From NCBI GenBank assembly GCA_002452325.1, contig DKFG01000030.1, positions 1 through 6,139 on the forward strand: a stretch of DNA of 6,139 nucleotides, read 5' to 3'. Shown piece by piece: positions 1 through 6,139 of the stretch. The notes beneath the pieces are model-generated. The model had not been told where the DNA came from and searched no databases. It saw only the letters and a list, made by a program, of their open reading frames with translations. A program made the translations under genes and the position numbers. This DNA comes from Geobacter sp. UBA6802 (GTDB taxonomy: Bacteria > Desulfobacterota > Desulfuromonadia > Geobacterales > Pseudopelobacteraceae). The first letter of the stretch is position 1. Every line of letters begins with the position of its first letter.

Positions 1-1677
1 GATGTCTGCCATGCGCCCAGGCTGACTACTGACTGGATAAACCAAAAGAGTGCCGGCGACATCATGCAGCGCTGCCGTGAGGCACGTGAGGCATGGGAGC
101 AGCTGCTGGCTCCGGAACGGATCATCTATCCGCTGCAACAACTCGTCATGCGCCAACACGCCTCTGTCAGAAACGAACCATTTCACGTAGCAACTCAACA
201 GAGCAAGCAAGAACTAAACGCTGATTGGTACACAGCAACCGTATGCCTTCAGCAGGCCTTGGCCTCGTACGAGTCCGGCAATACCGCAGCAGCTGAACAG
301 CTGCTGCGAAAGGGGATATCAGCCGCCCCCGACGACCCGGAGCTGATCCGATGTCTGGCGCTTTTGTTAAACGAGGCAGGCAGATTTTCCGAGACTCTTG
401 CATTGCTCTTTCATGCAAACACCAGGCAAACCATCTTTCCCTCCCTCTCTCGACTGCTCGGTGAGGCGTATCAACAGACTGGCCAGTGGACAGAAGCCCG
501 GCAGCAGTTCAGCCTAGCCCACCAGCAAGAACCGGATAATCCGCGTTTGCTGATGAACAGCGGCATTGTCTGCAGCAGGCTGAACCGTCAGGATGAGGCC
601 CTACTGTACCTTGAAAAAGCAGCGGTCCTGGAACCCGCATCTGCTCAGATCCTGATGAACCTCGGCTGTATCCTGCAATCGCTCGGACGCATTCATGAAG
701 CCACAGCAGTCATGCGCAAGGCCGTGCAACTTGAGCCGGACTACGGCACTGCCGTCTGGAACCTGTCTCAACTCTTGTTGCTGCAGGGATTATTCAAGGA
801 AGGATGGAGCCTTTTTGAAGCTCGTTTTCGCAAGCGGGATCCTGTATCACTGCCTCAGATAGCCGCCCCCTGGAACGGTGAAAAACTGGCAGGTAAAACC
901 ATTGTCATAACCACCGAACAGGCCTTTGGCGATGCCATACAGTTTGTGCGCTATCTACCGTTGCTGGCCAGGCAAGGGGCAAGGGTTATTCTTTACAATC
1001 ACTTACAGCCACTACAGCAACTGTTTCGCTCGGTTCCGGGAATTACTGCGGTGGTTGAAGATCCTGCTCTGGTGGCAACTGCTGATTATCAAGTGCCGAT
1101 GCTTTCACTCCCCTGTCTGTTTCAGACAACAGAAGCTACCATCCCGAATCTGCTGATCCCCTATCTGGCGCCGAGCAGCGCAAAACATGCCGTTTGGAAG
1201 GACGAGTTAAAGGGAATTCCAGGCACAAAAGTAGGCCTCTGCTGGGCCGGTCGCCCTGAGCCGGACCCTCGCAGATCTGCCACACTGCATGATCTGGCCC
1301 CGCTGGCGGCCCTTCAGGAAACCGTCTTTTATTCGCTGCAGCTCAGCAAAGAGGCGGCAGCAGCATCCCAGCCGCCGCCAGGCATGCAGTTGGTTGATCT
1401 GACCAATGAAATTCATCATTTCGAGGACACGGCAGCATTGATCTGTCAGCTTGACCTGGTGATTTCAGTCGATACATCGGTGGCGCACCTGGCAGGGGCG
1501 CTGGGCAAACCGGTCTATCTCCTGTTGCCTTTTGCGCCTGACTGGCGCTGGATGCTGGGTCGGGAAGACAGTCCCTGGTATCCCACGATGCGGTTATTTC
1601 GGCAGGAAACGCCGGGCGACTGGAGTGGACCGGTCAGCAGTGTCCTCAAAACACTCCAGCACACCGGGTTGCAATAA
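1..1677 (+). CDS. TPR-repeat glycosyltransferase with C-terminal GT9-like domain, 5'-partial
   Basis: This is a probable cytoplasmic glycosyltransferase. The frame is open from base 1 with no stop and ends at TAA 1675-1677. The ATG at 64 lacks a convincing ribosome binding site, and the codons before it (DVCHAPRLTTDWINQKSAGD) read like real protein, so the true start is probably left of the window. About 1-200 encodes a helical segment resembling the end of another domain, which I cannot identify. About 240-830 encodes roughly five to six TPR units, the clearest ending in EPDN, LEPAS and LEPDY. From 871 (WNGEKLAGKTIVI) a GT9/heptosyltransferase-like domain begins, with EQAFGDAIQFVRYLPLL at about 915-965, CWAGRPEPDPRRS near 1240-1280, and VDTSVAHLAG at 1468-1497, the usual nucleotide-sugar-binding signature. 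WRWMLGREDSPWYPTMRLFRQ closes the domain. TPR plus GT9-like proteins often lie beside flagellin genes, so a role in flagellin glycosylation is inferred. The donor sugar and acceptor cannot be read from the sequence. The 3' end overlaps the convergent gene by 32 nt. Confidence 0.88.
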   Translation, partial: DVCHAPRLTTDWINQKSAGDIMQRCREAREAWEQLLAPERIIYPLQQLVMRQHASVRNEPFHVATQQSKQELNADWYTATVCLQQALASYESGNTAAAEQLLRKGISAAPDDPELIRCLALLLNEAGRFSETLALLFHANTRQTIFPSLSRLLGEAYQQTGQWTEARQQFSLAHQQEPDNPRLLMNSGIVCSRLNRQDEALLYLEKAAVLEPASAQILMNLGCILQSLGRIHEATAVMRKAVQLEPDYGTAVWNLSQLLLLQGLFKEGWSLFEARFRKRDPVSLPQIAAPWNGEKLAGKTIVITTEQAFGDAIQFVRYLPLLARQGARVILYNHLQPLQQLFRSVPGITAVVEDPALVATADYQVPMLSLPCLFQTTEATIPNLLIPYLAPSSAKHAVWKDELKGIPGTKVGLCWAGRPEPDPRRSATLHDLAPLAALQETVFYSLQLSKEAAAASQPPPGMQLVDLTNEIHHFEDTAALICQLDLVISVDTSVAHLAGALGKPVYLLLPFAPDWRWMLGREDSPWYPTMRLFRQETPGDWSGPVSSVLKTLQHTGLQ

Positions 1678-2998
1678 TCTTTCTCACCATGCTCGCATTT
1701 ACCGCTAGATGCTCACACCACAGCCGGTCATCAGACTGCAGCAGCTCTTGCTGAATCCGGTACTCAGCCCTGCCGTACAGATTCTCCAGTCCGGCTGTAT
1801 CGCCACGCCTGCAGGCAATCCTGCAACCAAGCAAGAGCTGTTCACAATCCTCTGGTTCATCAATCAAGACAATCCGGTTGTAGTTCGCCGCCTTTTGCAA
1901 ATCTCCCTTGAGAAACGACAACAGCGCAAGTTCTCCTATCAGTGCCTTGTCTGCAGCTTTCATGGCAAGCAGCTGCCGGAATTGCTGATCAGCCAGATTC
2001 AGATACCAGTCCGAGAGCGTGCGGTAATCACCGACCCCCTTCAACAGCAGGAGATCGTCCATCAATAAAGCAATGCTCAGGTAAGCTTGTCCAGCTGCCC
2101 GTTTCTTACGATAGTTTCGCTGTTGCGCCTCGGATCTGCTCATACCGCCAGATTGCTGCTGTAGCTGTCTCAACTGCGACAACAGCTGTGTACAGCGGAC
2201 CTCAAGCGTATGCCTTTCCAGCACCAGCGCACGCCCGGCAGCAGCTATCTGTTCGCGCTCCCAGGGATGTTCAAGAAAATAGCGAGCCTTGGCAACGGCA
2301 TCACGGACATCACCCTTTTGATAGGTCACCAGCTGTCTACCGTCTTCGAACAGTTCATGCAGGCCATTACCTACATCATCGGTCAACAGCATACTCCCGG
2401 TTGCCATCGCCTCAAACACCCTGAAATTGATATCGTTTCTCACCGATTGGTTCAATACTATCCGGGCACGGTTAAACGGCGACTGATATTCACCGGACAG
2501 AATTTTCAGCGGCGCCTGTTCTGCAAATGCCTTCAGAAAGCGGACACGATCAGGATTGCGCTTTTCATCAACCGTTCCTACAAACACCACATCCATAGAT
2601 TTCGGGCAATCCTGCCTGAGGTCACCATGCCTGCTGAAAAGCGGCAGCCAGCGGCACTGGCGGTACAGGCGCTGCAGGCTCTTTGCCGCATCTTGCTGGG
2701 CCACAAAGACCAGATCGAACATACCGGCAAAATAACGGTGCCAAGCATAGCTGAGGTGTGTGTCGATCAGATACGCAGCTGTCGGGACGCTCAGCTCCTC
2801 AATGCCGGTAAGCATCGGCATACATCCCTGATCACCAAACAGCAGTACATCAGGATCGAAAGGACAATGATCAGCGAGGAGACGCTGTATCGAGTTATCG
2901 GCCTGCGGATGTATGGTGAGCGGCAGGTCATAGGTCCAGACTGTGTCGTTGTGACAAAGCTTTTTGAGGTAGTGGCCGCCAAGTAAAGCAATCTGCAT
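1646..2998 (-). CDS. CgeB-type group 1 glycosyltransferase with helical C-terminal extension
   Basis: This 450-residue protein is a probable GT-B fold glycosyltransferase of the CgeB/Glyco_trans_1_2 type. An N-terminal Rossmann-like half starts MQIALLGGHYLKK and carries the family's IDTHLSYAWHRYF segment (about residues 78-90) followed by FDLVFVAQQD. The C-terminal half has VVFVGTVDEKRNPDRV (about 137-152), RIVLNQSVRNDINFRVFEAM (about 179-198) with the conserved Glu of the donor-sugar site, then TGNGL-like VGNGLHELFEDGRQLVTY. After about residue 280 there is a Gln-rich linker and a helical, TPR-like tail to the TGA stop. I chose the ATG at 2998: it lies 4 nt after the upstream stop, an AGGGAG lies 12 nt before it, and MQIALLGG is a natural start. 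An upstream in-frame TTG at 3034 would add 12 atypical residues. It is the third gene of the minus-strand operon and probably acts on the same glycan as its neighbours. The sugar is unknown. Confidence 0.85.
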   Translation of the reverse strand: MQIALLGGHYLKKLCHNDTVWTYDLPLTIHPQADNSIQRLLADHCPFDPDVLLFGDQGCMPMLTGIEELSVPTAAYLIDTHLSYAWHRYFAGMFDLVFVAQQDAAKSLQRLYRQCRWLPLFSRHGDLRQDCPKSMDVVFVGTVDEKRNPDRVRFLKAFAEQAPLKILSGEYQSPFNRARIVLNQSVRNDINFRVFEAMATGSMLLTDDVGNGLHELFEDGRQLVTYQKGDVRDAVAKARYFLEHPWEREQIAAAGRALVLERHTLEVRCTQLLSQLRQLQQQSGGMSRSEAQQRNYRKKRAAGQAYLSIALLMDDLLLLKGVGDYRTLSDWYLNLADQQFRQLLAMKAADKALIGELALLSFLKGDLQKAANYNRIVLIDEPEDCEQLLLGCRIACRRGDTAGLENLYGRAEYRIQQELLQSDDRLWCEHLAVNASMVRKIIATRCAGVF

Positions 2999-3002
2999 TG
3001 AT

Positions 3003-3311
3003 TTATATCGCTCCCTGCAGCGGCTTTTTGGCAATCATATTAAGGCTGATCGGCACACTTACATACAGTCTGCCTCCAGGTACCAGCACGCGTCGCCACT
3101 CACACAAAACCTGTGCAACTTCACTGCGAAAGTCAAAATGCTCCAGCACGTGTGACGCATAGAGCTCGATGAAGGTGTTATCGTCAAAACGGGAGAGGTC
3201 ATTTGCATTCCCGACATGGTCGGAAACTTCGGTTGCTCGTGCATCGAAAATCTCCCACCCCACCTTCTTTTGCCAGCCGCCAATATGCAAACGCCGTATC
3301 GCTCCGGTCAT
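3003..3311 (-). CDS. Short SAM-dependent methyltransferase-like protein, apparently internally deleted
   Basis: This encodes only 102 residues. The N-terminal part matches the class I methyltransferase type often found with surface-glycan and flagellin-glycan genes: RRLHIGGWQKKVGWEIFDA (residues 6-24), DHVGNANDLSRFDDNTF (31-47), the YASHVLEHFDF motif (51-61) and EWRRVLVPGGRLYVSVP (71-87). In relatives as I remember them, the SVP is followed by about 80 more residues (DLDVL..., a GG-containing loop, a GFxxI strand) and the protein ends with VPISLNxIAxKP. Here SVP runs straight into ISLNMIAKKPLQGAI and stops, as if the middle were removed in frame. The start is well supported: its ATG overlaps the preceding TGA (ATGA) and AGGGAGGT lies 5 nt upstream. 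It is therefore probably translated, but without the last strands of the fold it may be inactive. It could also be a genuinely minimal variant or an assembly collapse. Confidence 0.72.
   Translation of the reverse strand: MTGAIRRLHIGGWQKKVGWEIFDARATEVSDHVGNANDLSRFDDNTFIELYASHVLEHFDFRSEVAQVLCEWRRVLVPGGRLYVSVPISLNMIAKKPLQGAI
3011..3016 (-). promoter_or_regulatory. Probable ribosome binding site of the CgeB-type gene
   Basis: On the minus strand AGGGAG lies 12 nt before ATG 2998, inside the last codons of the methyltransferase-like gene. The spacing is longer than ideal, so coupling to termination of the upstream gene (TAA at 3005-3003) may assist initiation. It favours ATG 2998 over the TTG at 3034. 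Confidence 0.5.
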
Positions 3312-5230
3312 AGTCTACCTCCCTGCTGATCCTGCGTACACCATCGCTGCCACATTTCCCGATAGGCAACCTCTATTTTGCGTGCAAACGATTCAAAATC
3401 CATCAATGGCGAGGCCTGCATCATAGCACGGAGATGGGTACGGTAATATACAAGCCGCTCAGCATCGTCGGCAAGCCCCACTGCCAGCCGAATATAGTCA
3501 TCAGGCGTCTGTGCTATCAGCTCAGGCACCCCGATACAGGTCAGGATACTGGCAGAAACACGGGACACATGGGAAGGTCCTGCCAGTGTGATCAACGGAA
3601 CTCCCATCCAGAGCGTCTCGCAGGTGGTCGTGGTACCGGTATAGGGGTAGGCATCAAGGGCAATATCCGCTTGCGAAAGAAACGCCAGGTGATCATGCAC
3701 GCTCTTAACGGTACCCAGTAGTCCCAGACGGTCTGACGTGATACCCAAAGCAGCAAAGCGATCCAGCCAGCCCTCCCTGAATGCCGTGTCACTTACAAAA
3801 TGGCGATCTTTCATCAGCAGCCTTGAGCCGGGCACCTGCTTCAGAATCTCTGCCCACCATCCCAGCAGCCGGTCATTGGTCTTGGCCAGGTTATTACACG
3901 CAATAAAAGTGATGCAACCTGCTGTTTGCGAAGGGAGCGGCTCAATCAGCGGAGGGTCCAGAGGAGGATGATACCCAAGGAAGCAACCCGGTAGACGATA
4001 GAGCTGTTCGGTATGCAGATGCTCGGTCATACCGGGAGGATCGGCAACGGCATCACTCATGCGGTAATCCATGGTCGGCAGGCCGGTCGAATGGGCGTAA
4101 CCAAGCCAGGTTACCTGCACCGGAGCCGGTTTACGGGCAAAAACCGGCAAACGGTTTCTTTGCGTCAATCCACCGAGATCAATCAGCAGATCGATCCGGT
4201 CGCCCCGAATCATCCGGCAGACCTCTGCATCGTCTTTACCCCAGATACGCCGCCAGACAACCGGGCGTTGCTGTATCTGGGCGGTGATATAATCTTCTTT
4301 TTCCACATTCGAATACAAATACACCTCAAAACCGGCCTGATCATGCGTACTCAGCAACGGCTCAATGAAAAACGCCACCGGGTGCGTACAAAAATCAGAC
4401 GACACGTAGCCGATCCGAAGCCGTTCGGCCCTGTCTGCCGGTCGATCATGTTGCATACGCTCATCAGCCAGCTCGGCACAAAGCCGATCACCCCAGACCC
4501 GATGCTCGGCAAAGGACTCTTCTGGAGTATAAGTCGTCGTGCAGATGAAATTCATCAGATAATTGGTATCCCGCTCATGCGGACTCGGCATATCAAACGG
4601 TTCAACCATCAAACGCCGGTAGTAGGTCATCGCCTCATCAGCCTTGCCAATTTTCTTGAGAATACTGGCATACAGGCTCACAAAGTAATAATTGTTCGAA
4701 TTCAGGGACAGACAATGCTGCAGTTGTCGGACTGCAGCAGCCGCAAGTCCTGCCCGCTCGTAAAGCAAAGCGAGATCAAAATTAAATCCGCCCGATGTTG
4801 GTTGCAATAGCGCAGCCCGCCGTGCCGCCTGGCCAAACCCCTCAAGATCGCCGATCTCAAGGCAGGTAGCGGCAAGATAATACCAGACATGACAAGCAGC
4901 TGGGTTATGTTGGGCCAGACGCCGGAAAACTAGTACCGCCTGATCCAGCCTGATGGCCTGCTGATGCCAGCTGAAATAGTTCTTGAGGTAATCCTCTTCC
5001 AGAACCTGCACCGGCAGCGCTGAAACGAGGTCGGCGGCAGTAGCGAAATCCTGCTGATGCGCAGCTGCCTTTGCCAGCAGATATGCGGCTTCAAGGTTAT
5101 TCGGTTGCTGTTTCAGTACCCAGTGACACAACTTCCCGGCCACCTCAGGTCGTCCTGCAAGCAGATGGCTCTGGGCAAGGTCCAGGGTTCGGTGCAGGTG
5201 ATACTGGTGATGTTTATGAGTTGCATCCAT
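3308..5230 (-). CDS. TPR plus GT41 O-GlcNAc-transferase-like glycosyltransferase
   Basis: This 640-residue protein has the SPINDLY/OGT architecture. Residues about 13-211 form some six TPR units, which in this family bind the protein substrate. Residues about 270-625 form the Glyco_transf_41 catalytic region. RIGYVSSDFCTHPVAFFIEPLL (272-293) contains His283, matching the active-site His of OGT. LLIDLGGLTQRNRLPVFARKPAPVQVTWLGYAHSTGLPTMDYR (348-390) is the family's central block. NNLAKTND (446-453) supplies Lys450, the likely diphosphate-contacting Lys. DAYPYTGTTTTCETLWMGVP (526-545) is the UDP-sugar loop, with Thr in place of the His of the animal GHTT motif. The reaction is presumably transfer of a sugar, GlcNAc-like by analogy, to Ser/Thr of a cytoplasmic protein. 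Flagellin, encoded divergently 130 bp away, is the obvious candidate. The start is the first ATG after an in-frame TGA at 5251-5249. The ribosome binding site is weak (CAGGGG, 12 nt away). It is the first gene of the operon and overlaps the next by ATGA. Confidence 0.92.
   Translation of the reverse strand: MDATHKHHQYHLHRTLDLAQSHLLAGRPEVAGKLCHWVLKQQPNNLEAAYLLAKAAAHQQDFATAADLVSALPVQVLEEDYLKNYFSWHQQAIRLDQAVLVFRRLAQHNPAACHVWYYLAATCLEIGDLEGFGQAARRAALLQPTSGGFNFDLALLYERAGLAAAAVRQLQHCLSLNSNNYYFVSLYASILKKIGKADEAMTYYRRLMVEPFDMPSPHERDTNYLMNFICTTTYTPEESFAEHRVWGDRLCAELADERMQHDRPADRAERLRIGYVSSDFCTHPVAFFIEPLLSTHDQAGFEVYLYSNVEKEDYITAQIQQRPVVWRRIWGKDDAEVCRMIRGDRIDLLIDLGGLTQRNRLPVFARKPAPVQVTWLGYAHSTGLPTMDYRMSDAVADPPGMTEHLHTEQLYRLPGCFLGYHPPLDPPLIEPLPSQTAGCITFIACNNLAKTNDRLLGWWAEILKQVPGSRLLMKDRHFVSDTAFREGWLDRFAALGITSDRLGLLGTVKSVHDHLAFLSQADIALDAYPYTGTTTTCETLWMGVPLITLAGPSHVSRVSASILTCIGVPELIAQTPDDYIRLAVGLADDAERLVYYRTHLRAMMQASPLMDFESFARKIEVAYREMWQRWCTQDQQGGRL
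3317..3324 (-). promoter_or_regulatory. Strong ribosome binding site of the methyltransferase-like gene
   Basis: On the minus strand AGGGAGGT precedes ATG 3311 by 5 nt and lies inside the last codons of the GT41 gene. Together with the ATGA overlap it supports translational coupling and shows that the short reading frame has kept its own initiation signals. Confidence 0.75.
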
Positions 5231-5258
5231 TGATACGCAAAGCCCCTGTCAAAGAAAA

Positions 5259-5288
5259 TTTATAAAAAAATCTTCTAAAGCTTTACAA
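5259..5288 (-). promoter_or_regulatory. Possible sigma-70-type promoter for the minus-strand operon
   Basis: Reading leftward, TTGTAA (5288-5283) and TATAAA (5264-5259) are 18 nt apart, with a T-rich stretch before the -10. Transcription would start around 5252, about 22 nt before the GT41 ATG. The -35 agrees with TTGACA at 4 of 6 positions and the -10 with TATAAT at 5 of 6. In such an AT-rich stretch chance matches are easy, so this is tentative. Confidence 0.4.
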
Positions 5289-5302
5289 AATGCAACCGTA
5301 AA
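5276..5302 (+). promoter_or_regulatory. Sigma-28 (FliA)-type promoter for flagellin
   Basis: TAAAGCTT at 5276-5283 and ACCGTAAA at 5295-5302 are separated by exactly 11 nt. The enterobacterial FliA consensus is TAAAGTTT-N11-GCCGATAA. The -35 box matches at 7 of 8 positions and the -10 box at 5 of 8, including the CCG core. A start site near 5309 would give a leader of about 52 nt. Flagellin genes are classic late FliA targets, so position and spacing support the call. Confidence 0.68.
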
Positions 5303-5318
5303 GTACAATAACCAGCAA

Positions 5319-5334
5319 GCGGCAAGAATGCCGC
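5319..5334 (+). promoter_or_regulatory. Hairpin in the flagellin 5' leader
   Basis: GCGGCA (5319-5324) and TGCCGC (5329-5334) are perfect inverted repeats around the loop AGAA, giving a GC-rich 6-bp stem 13 nt before the AAGGAG ribosome binding site. It has no T-tract, so it is not a terminator. It could stabilise the flagellin mRNA or influence translation, but function is unproven. Confidence 0.5.
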
Positions 5335-5347
5335 CCAACAATCCAGA

Positions 5348-5353
5348 AAGGAG
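5348..5353 (+). promoter_or_regulatory. Flagellin ribosome binding site
   Basis: AAGGAG stands 7 nt before ATG 5361, which fixes the flagellin start. It also contains an ANGGA core (AAGGA) of the kind CsrA can bind. CsrA control of flagellin translation is known in other bacteria, but only this one GGA lies in the predicted leader, so that link is speculative. Confidence 0.8.
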
Positions 5354-5360
5354 TACGACC

Positions 5361-6139
5361 ATGGCAGTCAGCGACATCTCCCTTACCAGCGGCATGCGGA
5401 GCAACCTGCTCTCCCTGCAGAACACCAACACACTCATCAACCGGACCCAAGAGAGGCTGTCAACCGGCAAGAAAGTAAACACCGCCCTTGACAACCCCAC
5501 CAACTTCTTTGCAGCCCAGGCACACAATAACCGCGCAGCCGACCTTTCGGTCCGTAAAGACGGTATGGCCGAGGCCGTCCAAGGGGTTAAAGCCGCCGAT
5601 GCCGGCATCAAGGCCATCACCTCCCTGATCGAGGCAGCCAAAGGTGTTGCCGGTGCCGCCCTGGCAACCGCCAACCTGACCGAGCGGGCCAACTACGCCA
5701 ACACCTACAACACCCTGATGACCCAGATCACCCAGCTGGCATCAGACTCCGGCTACCGCGGCACCAACTTCCTGACCAAAGACGACCTGACCGTTGAGTT
5801 TGCACCGGTTACTAACGATGCGACACTGCAAATTAAAGGATTTAATTCTACTTCCATCGGTCTCTCCATCCAGAAAGTGGGCATCAGTGGCAATTACGGC
5901 GGTGTAACTTCTGCTGCCGCTGAAAGCAGTGTCGCAACCTCCAAGTTGAGCACGGACACTGAGTGGGACAACTCGGTGGTCAGCAACGGCGCCAACGCCA
6001 TCAGAAGTTCGTCCAAGCAGCTGGAAAACGCCCTCTCCACCCTGCGGACCGAATCTTCCAAGCTGTCGGCAAACCTGAGCGTTATCACCACCCGTCAGGG
6101 CTTCACCGACACCATGATCAACACCCTGCAGACCGGTGC
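5361..6139 (+). CDS. fliC: Flagellin, 3'-partial
   Basis: This is the structural subunit of the flagellar filament, exported by the flagellar type III system. The frame is open from ATG 5361 to the window edge (259 codons plus 2 nt). AAGGAG lies 7 nt upstream. Residues 1-140 are the Flagellin_N (D0/D1) region: SGMRSNLLSLQNTNTLINRTQ, ERLSTGKKVNTALDNPTNFFAAQ (31-53) and QITQLASDSGYRGTNFL (122-138). Residues about 141-205 are a short variable region rich in Ser, Thr and Asn, suitable for O-glycosylation. From about 206 the C-terminal D1 helix begins, and QGFTDTMINTLQTG is the start of the conserved end that normally continues for about 50 residues. Where enterobacterial flagellin has RELAVQ in the TLR5-binding helix, this one has AKGVAGAA. 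Codons in the conserved parts favour C-ending forms, as in highly expressed genes. The symbol fliC is conventional; the species may use another name. Family assignment is secure. Confidence 0.96.
   Translation, partial: MAVSDISLTSGMRSNLLSLQNTNTLINRTQERLSTGKKVNTALDNPTNFFAAQAHNNRAADLSVRKDGMAEAVQGVKAADAGIKAITSLIEAAKGVAGAALATANLTERANYANTYNTLMTQITQLASDSGYRGTNFLTKDDLTVEFAPVTNDATLQIKGFNSTSIGLSIQKVGISGNYGGVTSAAAESSVATSKLSTDTEWDNSVVSNGANAIRSSSKQLENALSTLRTESSKLSANLSVITTRQGFTDTMINTLQTG

Noticed and set aside
1639..1655. Inverted repeat AGTGT-N7-ACACT as a terminator between the convergent genes
   Set aside because: The 5-bp stem is weak, lies inside both coding regions and has no T-tract on either side.
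2210..2986. Plus-strand open frame (258 codons) inside the CgeB-type gene
   Set aside because: It is antisense to a gene with convincing family motifs and has no recognisable protein features.
2999..3034. TTG at 3034 as the start of the CgeB-type gene
   Set aside because: The added residues (PKSRCRERYKS) are the out-of-frame reading of the methyltransferase end, and ATG 2998 has a better position and a ribosome binding site.
4013..4810. Long plus-strand open frame (265 codons) inside the GT41 gene
   Set aside because: It is fully antisense to a clear GT41 domain. Its translation is rich in His, Arg and Pro with no recognisable domain, as expected of an antisense shadow.
5311..5334. Sigma-54 promoter upstream of flagellin
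   Set aside because: No GG and GC elements with the required -24/-12 spacing were found; the sigma-28 match is much better.
5249..5692. Minus-strand open frame (147 codons) opposite the flagellin start
   Set aside because: It overlaps the flagellin N-terminal domain and both promoters. Its hydrophobic stretch is the complement of flagellin codons and of AT-rich promoter DNA.

Overview
The window looks like part of a flagellin glycosylation locus from a motile, moderate-GC Gram-negative bacterium. A deltaproteobacterium of the Geobacter/Trichlorobacter type (Desulfuromonadota) is my best guess. It rests on the flagellin N-terminus (MAVSDISLTSGMRSNLLSLQ...), on the pairing of TPR-glycosyltransferases with a flagellin gene, and on general resemblance of the proteins. 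The taxon is inferred from memory of the families, not from a search.

Layout: (1) 1-1677, plus strand: the 3' part of a large TPR plus GT9-like (heptosyltransferase-fold) glycosyltransferase gene, open at the left edge. (2) 5230 down to 1646, minus strand: a tightly packed three-gene operon. It holds a TPR plus GT41 (O-GlcNAc-transferase-like) protein, a very short SAM-dependent methyltransferase-like protein that appears to have lost its middle, and a CgeB-type group 1 glycosyltransferase. The first two genes overlap by 4 nt (ATGA) and the next two are 4 nt apart. The operon's 3' end overlaps the 3' end of the plus-strand gene by 32 nt in convergent orientation. (3) 5231-5360: a 130-bp divergent intergenic region with a sigma-28 (FliA)-type promoter reading right, a possible sigma-70-type promoter reading left, and a small hairpin in the flagellin leader. 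(4) 5361 to the right edge: a flagellin gene complete at its 5' end and cut off about 50 codons before its expected end.

Working model (inference): the three glycosyltransferases carry TPR or TPR-like helical regions, show no obvious signal peptides or membrane segments, and sit around a flagellin gene. They would act in the cytoplasm, decorating flagellin Ser/Thr residues and extending the glycan before export through the flagellar type III apparatus. This is a recognisable type of locus rather than an undescribed system. The most unusual item is the methyltransferase, whose N-terminal half seems joined in frame to the last few residues of the normal protein. No tRNA, rRNA, CRISPR array, insertion sequence or attachment site was seen, and there is no gene-free stretch longer than 130 bp.
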